The notes under the pieces were generated by a model. It did not search any database. It saw only the letters and a list, made by a program, of their open reading frames with translations, and was not told the DNA's origin. The position numbers were made by a program, and so were the translations under genes. From assembly GCA_963824415.1 (NCBI GenBank), contig CAWGPM010000002.1, positions 124,001 to 188,000 of the forward strand: DNA of 64,000 nt. Reading direction: 5' to 3'. This DNA is from JABDQA01 sp963824415 (GTDB lineage: Bacteria; Desulfobacterota; Desulfobulbia; Desulfobulbales; Desulfocapsaceae). Of the stretch, positions 8,246-17,129 are shown one piece after another (the stretch's first letter is position 1; the number at the start of each line of letters is the position of its first letter).

Positions 8246-9490
8246 GTGAGTCTAGTCGTGGTAGTAGGGGGTGGGGCTTCCGGCCTGCTGGCCGCCGGCA
8301 GTGCGGCCGAGTGCGGCGCCGAGGTGCTTCTTCTGGAAAAGATGGGTACGGTGGCGCGCAAGCTCCGCATCACCGGTAAAGGGCGCTGCAACCTGACAAA
8401 TGCTGCCGATCTTCCTGATTTCCTTGAGCATTTTGATCGCTCAGGCCGATTCTTGAGACAGTGCTTCGGGCAGTTTTTCTCGTCCGAACTCATCGATTTT
8501 TTTGAATCACGCGACCTCAAGCTCACGCTGGAACGGGGCGGCAGATATTTCCCGGCCGAGGCCGATGCGCCCGCGGTTGCCGGGCTCCTGCTCAACTGGT
8601 GCAAAAAGGCAGGTGTCCAGATTAACACCTCCAGTGCGGTGGAAGCGCTGGTCCTCGGCGCTGGCAGGGTTGTCGGGGTGCGAAGCAAGGGCTCAGAGAT
8701 CAGGGCGGATCGGGTGATTCTGGCCACCGGCGGCCGCAGCTATCCGCGGACCGGGTCCACCGGAGATGGCTATCGGCTGGCTCGATCAGCCGGTCATACC
8801 CTGACCCCGCTCAGGCCGGCGCTCGTTCATCTGGTTCCGACCGGCCTCGATACCAGGTGGCTGGCAGGGCTGAAATTGAGAAATGTAGCTGCAGCGCTGC
8901 TGATCAACGGCAGAAAAAAGGACCGGAAGTTCGGCGAGTTCGAGTTTGTCGAAGCAGGACTTGGCGGCCCGATTATGCTCAGCCTGAGTTCACGCGCCGT
9001 CGATGCTCTGGCGGCGGGTAGTCGGGTTGAGATCAGCCTCGATCTTAAACCGGCGCTCGACGATGCTAAACTCGAAGCCCGCCTGCTGCGCGACCTTTCA
9101 GCCAGGGCCCGGGAGCCGATGTCCTCGGTGCTGCGCGGACTGCTGCCACAGAAGCTCGTGGGGCTCTGCCTTGATATCGTTGAGATTGCTCCGGACACCG
9201 TGGCCGCCCAGCTACGGGCCCAACAACGCAGGCAGTTACGGTGCTGGCTGAAGGATTTTCGCATCACCATCGGCGGGCACGGCTCATTCGAGCAGGCGAT
9301 CATCACCAGCGGCGGGGTAGATACCAGAGAGGTGGATCCGTACACCATGGAATCACGGCTCGTGAGGGGACTGTTTTTCGCCGGCGAACTGCTCGATATC
9401 CAGGCCGATACCGGCGGCTACAACCTGCAGGCCGCTTTCAGCACCGGCTGGGTTGCCGGCCGGGCGGCTGCCGGGCAAACCCCAATCTGA
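8246..9490 (+). CDS. BaiN/YhiN-like NAD(P)/FAD-dependent oxidoreductase (HI0933 family)
   Basis: The 414-residue protein starts with GTG at 8246 and has an FAD-binding Rossmann motif GGGASGLLAAG near residues 8-18. The family-typical KLRITGKGRCNLTN segment follows, with ATGGRSYPRTGSTGDGY in the middle and FAGELLDIQADTGGYNLQAA at the C-terminus. Length and motifs match the HI0933/BaiN flavoprotein family, whose cellular substrates are mostly unknown. It is cytoplasmic. It sits about 50 bases after the phosphatidyltransferase gene on the same strand; a functional link is not evident. Confidence 0.92.
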   Translation: MSLVVVVGGGASGLLAAGSAAECGAEVLLLEKMGTVARKLRITGKGRCNLTNAADLPDFLEHFDRSGRFLRQCFGQFFSSELIDFFESRDLKLTLERGGRYFPAEADAPAVAGLLLNWCKKAGVQINTSSAVEALVLGAGRVVGVRSKGSEIRADRVILATGGRSYPRTGSTGDGYRLARSAGHTLTPLRPALVHLVPTGLDTRWLAGLKLRNVAAALLINGRKKDRKFGEFEFVEAGLGGPIMLSLSSRAVDALAAGSRVEISLDLKPALDDAKLEARLLRDLSARAREPMSSVLRGLLPQKLVGLCLDIVEIAPDTVAAQLRAQQRRQLRCWLKDFRITIGGHGSFEQAIITSGGVDTREVDPYTMESRLVRGLFFAGELLDIQADTGGYNLQAAFSTGWVAGRAAAGQTPI

Positions 9491-9506
9491 GCGGAGGTTT
9501 TTGTGG

Positions 9507-9857
9507 TTACTGCTTGAGCACCTGGTCTCTGATGGTATCCCAGACGGCTGCAACACCTTCAGCAAACCCCTCGGCGTATGCATCAGCATCAAAATCTGCC
9601 CCCCATTTTTCCAGGTATATGGCAGATGCGGCCTCGACGGCCGACCAGAGGCCCGGGTCCTTTTCTGCAATGGTCTGCCTGAAGGAATCGAAGCTGATCG
9701 GAACCGTTTTGCGGACCAGATGCAGATCGCTGATAGCGATAAACGGGCTGTAGTCTATTTTCTCTTCTTTGATAAAACGCTGGGCGTCCTGCTTACCGGC
9801 ATCTATGGAGTTTTTGAGATCTTTCATCACGTCTGTCTGAGGAGGTTTTGGAGGCAC
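9507..9857 (-). CDS. Small conserved-looking protein of unknown function
   Basis: This 116-residue frame starts with GTG at 9857; an in-frame ATG at 9827 would remove ten residues. I do not recognise a family. The protein is soluble and acidic, with a central KEEKIDYSPFIAISDL segment and a C-terminal helix-rich part (DADAYAEGFAEGVAAVWDTI). Codon use resembles the neighbours and it converges on the flavoprotein gene with a 16-base gap. The protein-like composition and absence of a better overlapping frame make it probably real. Confidence 0.6.
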   Translation of the reverse strand: MPPKPPQTDVMKDLKNSIDAGKQDAQRFIKEEKIDYSPFIAISDLHLVRKTVPISFDSFRQTIAEKDPGLWSAVEAASAIYLEKWGADFDADAYAEGFAEGVAAVWDTIRDQVLKQ

Positions 9858-9953
9858 TTGGCCTGGTTGTCTACTTTCTTTCGTATCAATTTATGGAAAA
9901 TAATCAAAACAGGCATATCCTGCAGCCCTAAAAAACAAAAAATCCTGATCTGC

Positions 9954-10217
9954 CTACACCAGGCCCCAGCGACCCGGGTTCGGGCCGAACAGCTCCCAGT
10001 CCTTTTTAAGGTACTCTGAAAACCATTGTTGAAAATGCAGATCCTTACGGGCCGCAGAAAACTCGAAGCTTAGATAGAATCGGGCGGCATCGTGCCGATC
10101 CGGTTTGCGGCTGATCCGCATCGGGGCGAAGCGCTGACGGGCCTCTTCGAGCAGGGGCTCGACCAGGTCGAGCTCAGCCAGCGGAACAGTCAGATTGAAG
10201 CAGTACTCTCGGCTCAT
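9954..10217 (-). CDS. Small protein of unknown function
   Basis: The 87-residue product is preceded by a GGAGAT ribosome site about nine bases from the ATG at 10217. It looks like a compact alpha/beta fold: a hydrophobic strand (YCFNLTVPL), a helix (DLVEPLLEEARQRF), a strand with FYLSFEFSA, then a C-terminal FQQWFSEYLKKDWELF helix. No family is recognised. It lies about 40 bases downstream of the phospholipase-like gene on the same strand and may be in that transcript. Confidence 0.6.
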   Translation of the reverse strand: MSREYCFNLTVPLAELDLVEPLLEEARQRFAPMRISRKPDRHDAARFYLSFEFSAARKDLHFQQWFSEYLKKDWELFGPNPGRWGLV

Positions 10218-10256
10218 TTTGTGAATATCTCCAAGACATGTTCAGGCGCCATTTTA

Positions 10257-10844
10257 TCATTCACAGGAAGGCCAGCCGTAGCCCCAGCGCCAGGGCAGAC
10301 CTGAGCAGGGTACCCCGCCGATGCGTACGGCCCGGTACATCAGATCAGCGATCACCTGGTAAATCTGTTCGACATCTTCAATCAAGAGATCATACTGCAG
10401 ACTTAACTCGGGTACACGCGCAGCACCTGTTTCGATCACGCAGGCCTGTAATAGCTGGTCCGCCTCCCGGCGTGCCGCAAAGCTCATCAGTGGTGTGGCA
10501 TCACGCGGGCCGGCCTGGTGATAGGCCCGGTCATGGGTGATGCAGCACGATTCCCAGGGCGGTTCGTCGCCATGGATTTCTTTGATTCGCTCAATACGCT
10601 CTGACAGATAGCCCCATCCCACAGATAGACCACCGCTGCAGCCATCGGTGGTAAACGGGCTCAGTTTACTGTCAGCCTGCTGTTTGCGTTCGGCAAGCTT
10701 TTCATGGCGGCCCAGCTCCAGTTTTAGCTCCAGGCTGTCAAGCAGCGATTGAGGCGTATCGGTTTGCTCACCACTGAAGCAGGTAGCAACAAGCAACAGG
10801 CCTAAATAAAGGTTGAAAAAAGAAATCAGCAGGGCACGGCTCAT
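10257..10844 (-). CDS. Secreted phospholipase A2-like protein
   Basis: The 195-residue protein has an N-terminal hydrophobic signal segment (about 1-22). It then has TDGCSGG (66-72), resembling the calcium loop, and CCITHDRAYH (100-109), the phospholipase A2 active-site pattern with His104-Asp105. The tail, rich in Trp and Gly and ending with a Cys (WRWGYGWPSC), also looks like the bacterial PLA2-like family. PLA2 enzymes release the sn-2 fatty acid from phospholipids. It starts eight bases after the stop of the glycerophosphodiesterase gene on the same strand. Together they could strip a phospholipid to fatty acid, glycerol phosphate and head group. Fold and export are well supported; activity is inferred. 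Confidence 0.8.
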   Translation of the reverse strand: MSRALLISFFNLYLGLLLVATCFSGEQTDTPQSLLDSLELKLELGRHEKLAERKQQADSKLSPFTTDGCSGGLSVGWGYLSERIERIKEIHGDEPPWESCCITHDRAYHQAGPRDATPLMSFAARREADQLLQACVIETGAARVPELSLQYDLLIEDVEQIYQVIADLMYRAVRIGGVPCSGLPWRWGYGWPSCE

Positions 10845-10852
10845 GGTGTTAT

Positions 10853-12715
10853 TTATGGCGAATTATCGCGATAGGATTTTTGCGGCAGAGATTTACCCAA
10901 TATTACGGCAGCATGGATCAACAACCTTTCCACCGAGTTCAACTCAGCACGTTCGGCAATGACCTGACGGGCCAATTCAGGCTCGTCGGTGATGATTCCG
11001 TCAACACCCAGGGACATCATTTTAAACATCGACATCTTATCATTGACCGTCCAGACAAATACCTGCTTGCCTGCCTGCTGATTGTGCCGGATAAAGGCCG
11101 GGCCGGCCATGCCTGCATTGACCGCCAGAAAGTCGACATCGAGACCGCTCATATCGCCCAGAACCTGGGCCGAAAGCAGGCCTGTTTTCCAGTCGGGACG
11201 AAGGCTCCTGACCTTCTCAACAGCGTCATATTTCAGCGACATAATCGCCGTGTCCTCAACCATGTCCATCTCTTCTACCAGATCAACCACCCGCTGCTCG
11301 AGTTGCTCATCATGACCATAATATTTCAGCTCGATCACCAGCTTGGCTCGACCGCGTAACTCCTTGAGCACATCGCGCAGGGTTGGTACCCGTTCGCCTG
11401 CAAAGGCCGGCCCGAACCAGCTTCCCACATCGATCTGCTGCACCTGCTCCAGGGTTCCTTCCCAGACCTTGAGACCCACCCCTGACAGCTTCATGAAATC
11501 GCTGTCGTGAATGACGACCACCTCGCCGTCGGCGGTCTCCTGAACATCGATTTCGACCCAGTCGGTTTGGTCCTCGACGGCCTGGCGTATCGAGGCCATG
11601 GTATTCTCCGGTGCTTTTCCAGCGGCCCCACGGTGGGCGACAATAGTCAGGTCGTCGGTGGTCTGGATCCCCTGGATCAGCCAGAGACCGACCAGAATCG
11701 AGACCACCGTGCCGCAGACCAGCAGGCCGACCAGGATCTTACTGGTCAGGCGCAGGCCTGACGACTCTGAGCGCGCCGAAAACTCATCGAGGTTCAACGT
11801 CTGTCCGGCACGCTTGTAGAGTTCGATCAGCAGGCCGCTGAAACTGGCTGCGGTCAGGGCGGTTACCAGAAAGTTACCGATCGTCAGCAGCGCCGCCAGA
11901 AAACCGATAGCGATGATCAGTGCATTCATCGAGTCGTAGAACAGCGGCAGGATATGCCAGCCCAGGAGTTGAACCGAGCCCAGCACCAGGAAACCGAGTA
12001 CAAGCGTCGCCAGAGCCCAGCCGACCATAATCAGAGCCACCGCTTTTTTGCTGTCTGCAACCAGTTTAAAACTTTTCTGAAAAGATGCTCCGGGAGTTAC
12101 CTCGGTGAAGATGATCAGCGGCAGAGTCAACGACCAGGAAAGCAGTTTGCGCACTAAAATAATGGTCAGGATCAGCAGGATGAGGCCGATTGCCCCGGCA
12201 GCGGCGAAGAAAATCGGCGGTTGGGCGCTCAGATAATAGTTGATGTCATAGTCGGTAAGCGTCAGCCAGTAGATCAGGAATGCGACAGCGAGAAACGGGG
12301 TAACGATCAGCAGCAGCCGGGCCACCAGGTGTACTGAAAATATAAAAATTTTCAGTGATTTGGATGCAGTGCGACGCAGCGTCTGGAACAGGTCCGCCTT
12401 GAGCCCACCTCCAAGCGCGGTATACGCTGTCATCATCGAGGCCTGTTCGAAAATAAGGATGGTTATGAGCAGGGAGCCGAACAGCACCAGAGCGATGAGG
12501 CCGACTGGACTCAAAATGAAGAACAAGATGTCCATATCGGCCAGCACCGGTGTTGCCGAGAGGCGCAGCATGAGCCTGCTCAGAATTCCGAGCAGCGGGG
12601 CAAACAGGATAAGCCCCAGGGCGATATAGCAAACATGGATGAGCAGGAACTGCCAGATATTGGTGCGTAGCAGGTTCGAGATTTTTGCTCCTATGTGCTT
12701 GACATTGTTTGTCAT
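10853..12715 (-). CDS. Membrane-anchored glycerophosphodiester phosphodiesterase
   Basis: The 620-residue protein has an N-terminal polytopic membrane domain (about 1-345, roughly eight hydrophobic segments) of the type fused to GDPD enzymes. A C-terminal GDPD domain follows, with AHRGAAGKAPENT (catalytic His361), EIDVQETADGEVVVIHD and an ELKY metal-binding segment. All expected catalytic residues are present. The enzyme hydrolyses glycerophosphodiesters to glycerol 3-phosphate and an alcohol. The phospholipase A2-like gene follows after eight bases. The side of the membrane facing the catalytic domain cannot be fixed from sequence. Confidence 0.92.
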   Translation of the reverse strand: MTNNVKHIGAKISNLLRTNIWQFLLIHVCYIALGLILFAPLLGILSRLMLRLSATPVLADMDILFFILSPVGLIALVLFGSLLITILIFEQASMMTAYTALGGGLKADLFQTLRRTASKSLKIFIFSVHLVARLLLIVTPFLAVAFLIYWLTLTDYDINYYLSAQPPIFFAAAGAIGLILLILTIILVRKLLSWSLTLPLIIFTEVTPGASFQKSFKLVADSKKAVALIMVGWALATLVLGFLVLGSVQLLGWHILPLFYDSMNALIIAIGFLAALLTIGNFLVTALTAASFSGLLIELYKRAGQTLNLDEFSARSESSGLRLTSKILVGLLVCGTVVSILVGLWLIQGIQTTDDLTIVAHRGAAGKAPENTMASIRQAVEDQTDWVEIDVQETADGEVVVIHDSDFMKLSGVGLKVWEGTLEQVQQIDVGSWFGPAFAGERVPTLRDVLKELRGRAKLVIELKYYGHDEQLEQRVVDLVEEMDMVEDTAIMSLKYDAVEKVRSLRPDWKTGLLSAQVLGDMSGLDVDFLAVNAGMAGPAFIRHNQQAGKQVFVWTVNDKMSMFKMMSLGVDGIITDEPELARQVIAERAELNSVERLLIHAAVILGKSLPQKSYRDNSP

Positions 12716-13175
12716 AATTCGCTTCGCTAGCAGTGGTTGATAATAATACGGGACTTTGATTCACAGCACGGTTCGATGGGAGCGGAACCTCCCTTCGGCA
12801 CAGCCTCCCTCGATGCAGCACCTGCTGTTTGTTATACCTCAGATATGGCCGATATGCCCCAACGATATCGGATATCGAGCAGGAAAACATCGAGAATTTC
12901 CCGCTTGGTCTGCCAGAAAGACCGAAGCGGCCATACGATACTTTGCCTGAGAATTTTTGTTTGCCCGCTGTCTGGTGGAGCGATCCAGCCCAAACTGCAC
13001 AGCTTTCCGGACGGTGAATTAATGATGAGCCCGTTGGGCATAGGTCGAGCCAACAGCTGTTAGTATTGGTTGTAATTAGTCCGTTATTTTTTTATAAACC
13101 CCAGAGATTGACAAAATACGTATGAAATATAACAGAATATGGTCGAGTTTGACCGATCCCGAGGATAAGGAGCAC
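12716..13175. other. Intergenic stretch of about 460 bases with no assigned gene
   Basis: This lies between the divergent GDPD gene and the regulator gene of the tungstate locus and should carry both promoters. It contains a 7-base inverted repeat (CCGATAT at 12849-12855, ATATCGG at 12865-12871). A TTG-initiated 62-codon frame at 12829-13017 has fairly protein-like composition but no family I recognise and no clear ribosome site. I therefore do not call it as a gene. No mobile element remnant was seen. Confidence 0.4.
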
Positions 13176-14099
13176 ATGTCTTCTGAAAAAAAATATCTTA
13201 ATACCAAGGAAGTGGCCCAACTCCTTCAGGTGAATGAGAAAGGGGTTTACAGCCTGGTCAGCGACAAGGGACTGCCGGCCACCAAGGTAACCGGCAAGTG
13301 GCTTTTTCCGAAACATTTTGTCGAGGAATGGCTGGATCTATCCATCGTCAACCTGCCGGCCGTCGGCAACGCCTCTCTGGACGGAGGCAGGCTGCTGATT
13401 GCGGGCAGCGACGATCTGCTTTTCCAGCGGGCGATCGGGCTGTACAACAATCTGAATAGGGAGAGCCTGGTCTTTTTCGCCAATATCGGCAGCATGGGCG
13501 GCCTCCGGGCCCTGAGGCAGCGAACCTGCCATATCGGGGTCTGTCATCTGCTGCAGGATGACAACGAAGAATATAATTTCCGGTTTGCCGAACAGGAGAT
13601 TGGCCGTGCTCCGGTCTTTATCAACTTCAGTAAAAGGCAACAGGGTATCGTGGTGGCCCGGGGCAACCCGAAGCAGATCGCATCGGTGGCCGACCTTGCC
13701 GCTGATGGTGTGCGCATCGTTAACCGGCCGCTCAATACCGGAACCAGGCTTTTGCTCGATTATGAGATCAGCCGGGCGGATATCAAGGCAGGCGATATAG
13801 ACGGCTATGACATCGAGGTCAGCAAACATCTGGAGGCGGGGCTTGCGGTACTGGGGAAAAAGGCCGATGCGGCTCCGGCGATTCGGCCGGTGGCTGAACT
13901 GCTTGGCCTTGATTTTCTGCCGCTCAGGTGGGAGCGGTTCGACTTGTTGATCAATCGGGACCGTTTTTTTGAACCGGCCGTGCAGCGTTTCATCAATATT
14001 CTGCATGAACCCCAATTCAAGAAGATTGCCGATGAATTCGTTGGCTACGATCTGTCGGTCTGCGGCAAGATGATCTATCCGGATAATGTAACCTTGTAA
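13176..14099 (+). CDS. One-component regulator: excisionase/MerR-type HTH plus periplasmic-binding-like domain
   Basis: Starting at ATG 13176 the protein has 307 residues. An upstream ATG at 13122 is open but lacks a ribosome site, whereas 13176 follows AAGGAG. The N-terminus (YLNTKEVAQLLQVNEKGVYSLV) is an excisionase-type helix-turn-helix. Residues from about 70 on form a type-2 periplasmic-binding-like domain of the kind found in molybdate/tungstate sensors. It has no signal peptide and so should be a cytoplasmic sensor-regulator. It lies 23 bases upstream of tupA on the same strand, which suggests control of that operon in response to the oxyanion. The ligand is inferred from the neighbours. 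Confidence 0.85.
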   Translation: MSSEKKYLNTKEVAQLLQVNEKGVYSLVSDKGLPATKVTGKWLFPKHFVEEWLDLSIVNLPAVGNASLDGGRLLIAGSDDLLFQRAIGLYNNLNRESLVFFANIGSMGGLRALRQRTCHIGVCHLLQDDNEEYNFRFAEQEIGRAPVFINFSKRQQGIVVARGNPKQIASVADLAADGVRIVNRPLNTGTRLLLDYEISRADIKAGDIDGYDIEVSKHLEAGLAVLGKKADAAPAIRPVAELLGLDFLPLRWERFDLLINRDRFFEPAVQRFINILHEPQFKKIADEFVGYDLSVCGKMIYPDNVTL

Positions 14100-14122
14100 A
14101 TGCACTGAAAAGGGGAACGTAA

Positions 14123-15025
14123 ATGTTTAAGAAAACAATGGGAGTTTTGGCAATTGTGGCGGTCTTTGCAGCGTTATCAGCGGGAGCAACTCTGGCGGAG
14201 GACAAAGTCCTGAAGATGTCGACCACGACCTCGACCCAGGCCTCCGGACTGCTCGATTTACTGCTGCCTGCTTTCAAAACCGATACCGGCATCGATGTCA
14301 AGGTGATTGCCAAAGGTACCGGGGCGGCGATACGTGACGGTATGGACGGCAATGTCGATGTGATCTTTGTGCATGCCAAGGCCCGGGAGGAAAAATTTGT
14401 CGAAGAAGGCTACGGAACCAAGCGTTATGCGGTAATGCACAACGATTTTATCATCATCGGGCCGCAGGACGATCCGGCCGGCGTCGCCAATACTGCGGAT
14501 GTCTATGCTGGTCTCAAGGCGATAGCCGCGAAGCAGGCAGAGTTCATCTCCCGCGGTGATGATTCCGGCACCCACACCAAAGAGCAGTTTCTCTGGGGAA
14601 AATCAGGGGTCGATGTGGTGGTTAACAAAAAAGAGCTCGTCAAAAGCGGAAAGAAAGTCCAGGTTGAATTCACTGAACCCGCCAATTCCGAGAGCTGGTA
14701 TCGCTCAATCGGTCAGGGCATGGGCAAGACCCTGACCTACGCCGACGAGAAAAAGGCCTACACGATGACCGACCGGGGCACCTACATCAAGTATAAATAT
14801 GGCAAGACGCCGCCGATCGACCTGGAAATCGTCAGTCAAGGCTCAGAGCCCCTGGCCAACCCGTACGGGGTCATTCCGGTAAATCCGGAGAAATTCTCGC
14901 ACGTCAGATTCGATCTGGCTAAGACTTTTGCCGAATGGATCACTTCGGCGCGAGGGCAGAAGCTGATCGGCGATTATCGCCTGCTCGACAAGCAATTATT
15001 TTACCCGGATGCAATACCGCAGTAA
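14123..15025 (+). CDS. tupA: Tungstate ABC transporter substrate-binding protein
   Basis: The 300-residue protein has a signal peptide (cleavage likely near residue 25, TLA-ED). The STTTSTQASGLLDLLLPAF segment follows, whose TTTS motif is typical of TupA-type oxyanion receptors. Later segments (RGDDSGTHTKE and EPANSESWYR) are also family features. It captures tungstate, or possibly molybdate, in the periplasm for the TupBC transporter. A GGGGA ribosome site precedes the start. A strong terminator-like hairpin directly follows the gene (15071-15110), suggesting that the receptor is made in excess over the membrane parts. Tungstate fits an anaerobe with aldehyde or formate oxidoreductases. Confidence 0.92.
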   Translation: MFKKTMGVLAIVAVFAALSAGATLAEDKVLKMSTTTSTQASGLLDLLLPAFKTDTGIDVKVIAKGTGAAIRDGMDGNVDVIFVHAKAREEKFVEEGYGTKRYAVMHNDFIIIGPQDDPAGVANTADVYAGLKAIAAKQAEFISRGDDSGTHTKEQFLWGKSGVDVVVNKKELVKSGKKVQVEFTEPANSESWYRSIGQGMGKTLTYADEKKAYTMTDRGTYIKYKYGKTPPIDLEIVSQGSEPLANPYGVIPVNPEKFSHVRFDLAKTFAEWITSARGQKLIGDYRLLDKQLFYPDAIPQ

Positions 15026-15070
15026 ATCTCGCGGTTTTAGTATCGCCTGAGATCTGATCGCATCTCAGCA

Positions 15071-15112
15071 GGCTGCCGGAATGAGGGGTCGTTCCGGCAG
15101 CCGATTATTTTT
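15071..15112 (+). terminator. Rho-independent terminator/attenuator between tupA and tupB
   Basis: An 11-base perfect stem (GGCTGCCGGAA at 15071-15081, TTCCGGCAGCC at 15092-15102) with a ten-base loop is followed by GATTATTTTTTTTC. This is a textbook intrinsic terminator lying inside the tup operon. It should reduce transcription of tupB and tupC relative to tupA. Confidence 0.85.
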
Positions 15113-15136
15113 TTTCTTCAATGGACTGGTATTGGT

Positions 15137-15841
15137 GTGGATTTACTTGTCGACAGCCTTAAATCAGCGATTCTGCTTCTGCTCTCGTTCGATCCCGAGC
15201 TCTATGAAATCGTCGGGGTTTCTCTCAACGTCAGTTTCTTTTCCACCCTGATTGCCGCCCTATTCGGCCTGCCGCTCGGTTTTCTGATAGCCTTTAACAG
15301 CTTTGCCGGCAAGCGCTTTGTGATGACCTGTCTCAACACGCTGCTGGCCCTGCCCACGGTGGTCATCGGCCTGGTGGTCTATTCCCTCATTTCCCGGCGT
15401 GGCATTTTCGGACCGCTGGAGTTGCTCTACACCCAGAAGGCGATCATCATCGGGCAGATCATCCTGATTGTACCGCTGATCACCACCCTGAGCATTGCCG
15501 CGGTGAGCAGAATCGATCAGCGCTATCGCAATACCGCGCTGACCCTGGGGGCCACCTATGTCCAGATGGGCTGGGTCATCTTCAAGGAGGCCAGATTCGG
15601 CATTGTTGCGGCGGTGATTGCGGCCTTTGGCCGGGTCATTGCCGAGGTGGGTATATCGATGATGCTGGGTGGCAACGCCAAAGGCTTTACCCGCACCATG
15701 ACCACGGCTATGGCGCTTGAATATGATAAGGGAGAATTCGTTCTGGCGGTGGCCCTGGGCATCATCTTGATGAGTTTTGCCTTTGCGATCAATATGCTGT
15801 TTCATTTTCTGCAGGGGCGTCTGAAATCCGATGTTGTATGA
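15137..15841 (+). CDS. tupB: Tungstate ABC transporter permease
   Basis: The 234-residue integral membrane protein starts with GTG at 15137. It has five or six hydrophobic segments and the ABC permease coupling-loop region (DQRYRNTALTLGATY and AAFGRVIAEVGISMMLGGN). It forms the transmembrane channel for oxyanion taken from TupA. Its 3' end overlaps tupC by 11 bases, implying coupled translation. The gene is preceded by the intra-operon terminator described at 15071. Confidence 0.92.
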   Translation: MDLLVDSLKSAILLLLSFDPELYEIVGVSLNVSFFSTLIAALFGLPLGFLIAFNSFAGKRFVMTCLNTLLALPTVVIGLVVYSLISRRGIFGPLELLYTQKAIIIGQIILIVPLITTLSIAAVSRIDQRYRNTALTLGATYVQMGWVIFKEARFGIVAAVIAAFGRVIAEVGISMMLGGNAKGFTRTMTTAMALEYDKGEFVLAVALGIILMSFAFAINMLFHFLQGRLKSDVV

Positions 15842-16841
15842 ACTGAACCGGGTGATCAGGCAGTTCGGTCAACGCATTGTTCTTGATATTGATCGGCTGT
15901 CGTTCGAAAGCCGCAAGGTGTATGCGCTGATCGGTCCAAACGGCGCAGGTAAAACAACGCTGCTCAACCAGCTTGCCTTTCTCGACCAACCCAGCTCCGG
16001 TGATATCTTTTTTCGCTCCGCACGGGTCAGCTACGAGAGGGCACTGCTGACGCGGTTGCGCCGGCAGGTTGTCCTGGTGGATCAGAGCCCGATTCTTTTT
16101 TCCGGCACTGTCTGGAAAAACATCGAATTTGGTCTCAAGGTCCGCAAAATTGGCGGTGCCGAGAAACGCTTGAAAATCGAACAGGCGCTGGAGCGGGTTG
16201 GCCTAGCCGATTTTGCCCAGGTCGATGTACACGGCCTGTCCGGCGGCGAAGTGAAACGGGTGGCCCTGGCCCGGGCGCTGGCCCTTGAGCCGGAGGTGCT
16301 GCTCTGTGACGAACCGACCGCCAATGTTGATCAGGAGCATCAGGAGATTATTCTAAAAATCCTGGACCACGCCAACAGTATCAGAAACACAACCGTCATT
16401 TTTTCGACCCACTATCTGTCCCAGAGCCGGCGGCTGGCCCATCATACCCTGCTTCTGCAAAACGGCAGCCTGGCCCGGCACCTCGATGAAAACAGTTTTA
16501 ACGGCAGCGTTGTCGCCCATGGCGATAAACTACAGTTCCGTCTCGCGGACCGCTATCTGCTGCCACTGGCCGAAAGCACATCGGCAAGACCGCCCGGCAG
16601 AGCTGCCCGCGCCCATATCGATTCCACCCGGATAAAGCTGATGCCCGCAACCGACGGTAATCAGATAACCGGTAAGATCGTCTCGATCAGCTCCGAAAAC
16701 GGGCGGGTGCGATTAATGGTCGATATCGGGGTGAGACTGCAGGTGGTGATGCAGGCCGAAGACTTCCAAGAGCAGCCGTTCCAGGTGCTGCAGCCGGTCG
16801 GTGTGGTGCTGGAATCAGGGTCTGTCCGGCTTATTTCATGA
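15831..16841 (+). CDS. tupC: Tungstate ABC transporter ATP-binding protein
   Basis: The 336-residue protein has Walker A GPNGAGKTT (35-43), signature LSGGEVKRVALARAL and Walker B VLLCDEPTANVD, so it is a competent ABC ATPase. The last 70 or so residues (after about 265) look like a TOBE-type oxyanion-binding extension (GKIVSISSENGRVRLMVDIG) and may sense intracellular tungstate or molybdate. It overlaps tupB by 11 bases. The downstream gene converges, so it is the last gene of the operon. Confidence 0.92.
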   Translation: MLYELNRVIRQFGQRIVLDIDRLSFESRKVYALIGPNGAGKTTLLNQLAFLDQPSSGDIFFRSARVSYERALLTRLRRQVVLVDQSPILFSGTVWKNIEFGLKVRKIGGAEKRLKIEQALERVGLADFAQVDVHGLSGGEVKRVALARALALEPEVLLCDEPTANVDQEHQEIILKILDHANSIRNTTVIFSTHYLSQSRRLAHHTLLLQNGSLARHLDENSFNGSVVAHGDKLQFRLADRYLLPLAESTSARPPGRAARAHIDSTRIKLMPATDGNQITGKIVSISSENGRVRLMVDIGVRLQVVMQAEDFQEQPFQVLQPVGVVLESGSVRLIS

Positions 16842-16862
16842 GATGATCTCTGCAGTCGTTCG

Positions 16863-17081
16863 CTAGAATCGGGAGTCGTTTTTGAAACTGGTTCGATAGG
16901 GTGGTGTCTGCTTTTTTGCGTCGACCAGGCGACGCAACTGCTCACATTCGGCCCGGGCGGTGCGCAGTGAGCGCCGCAAAATCTCCCGCTCTTCCGGGGA
17001 GGCATCAGCAAACTGGTCTTCGAGTTTGTGCACTGTCTGCTGGGCCCGATACAGCTCAATGGCAAGGGCTTTGATGACCAT
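16863..17081 (-). CDS. Small helical protein of unknown function
   Basis: The 72-residue product is strongly charged and predicted helical (IELYRAQQTVHKLEDQF, then PEEREILRRSLRTARAECEQLRRL), probably forming a coiled coil. No family is recognised. It lies about 50 bases downstream of the J-domain gene on the same strand and converges on tupC. Its composition and context make a real gene more likely than chance. Confidence 0.6.
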   Translation of the reverse strand: MVIKALAIELYRAQQTVHKLEDQFADASPEEREILRRSLRTARAECEQLRRLVDAKKQTPPYRTSFKNDSRF

Positions 17082-17129
17082 CGGGTCTCCTCTTATCGGT
17101 GAGGGGTTTTCGTTTGCCGTGGGTGTAAT

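Noticed and set aside
7543..8727. 394-codon minus-strand open frame
   Set aside because: It is antisense to the phosphatidyltransferase and BaiN genes, both of which have clear family motifs on the plus strand; its own composition is typical of a GC-rich shadow.
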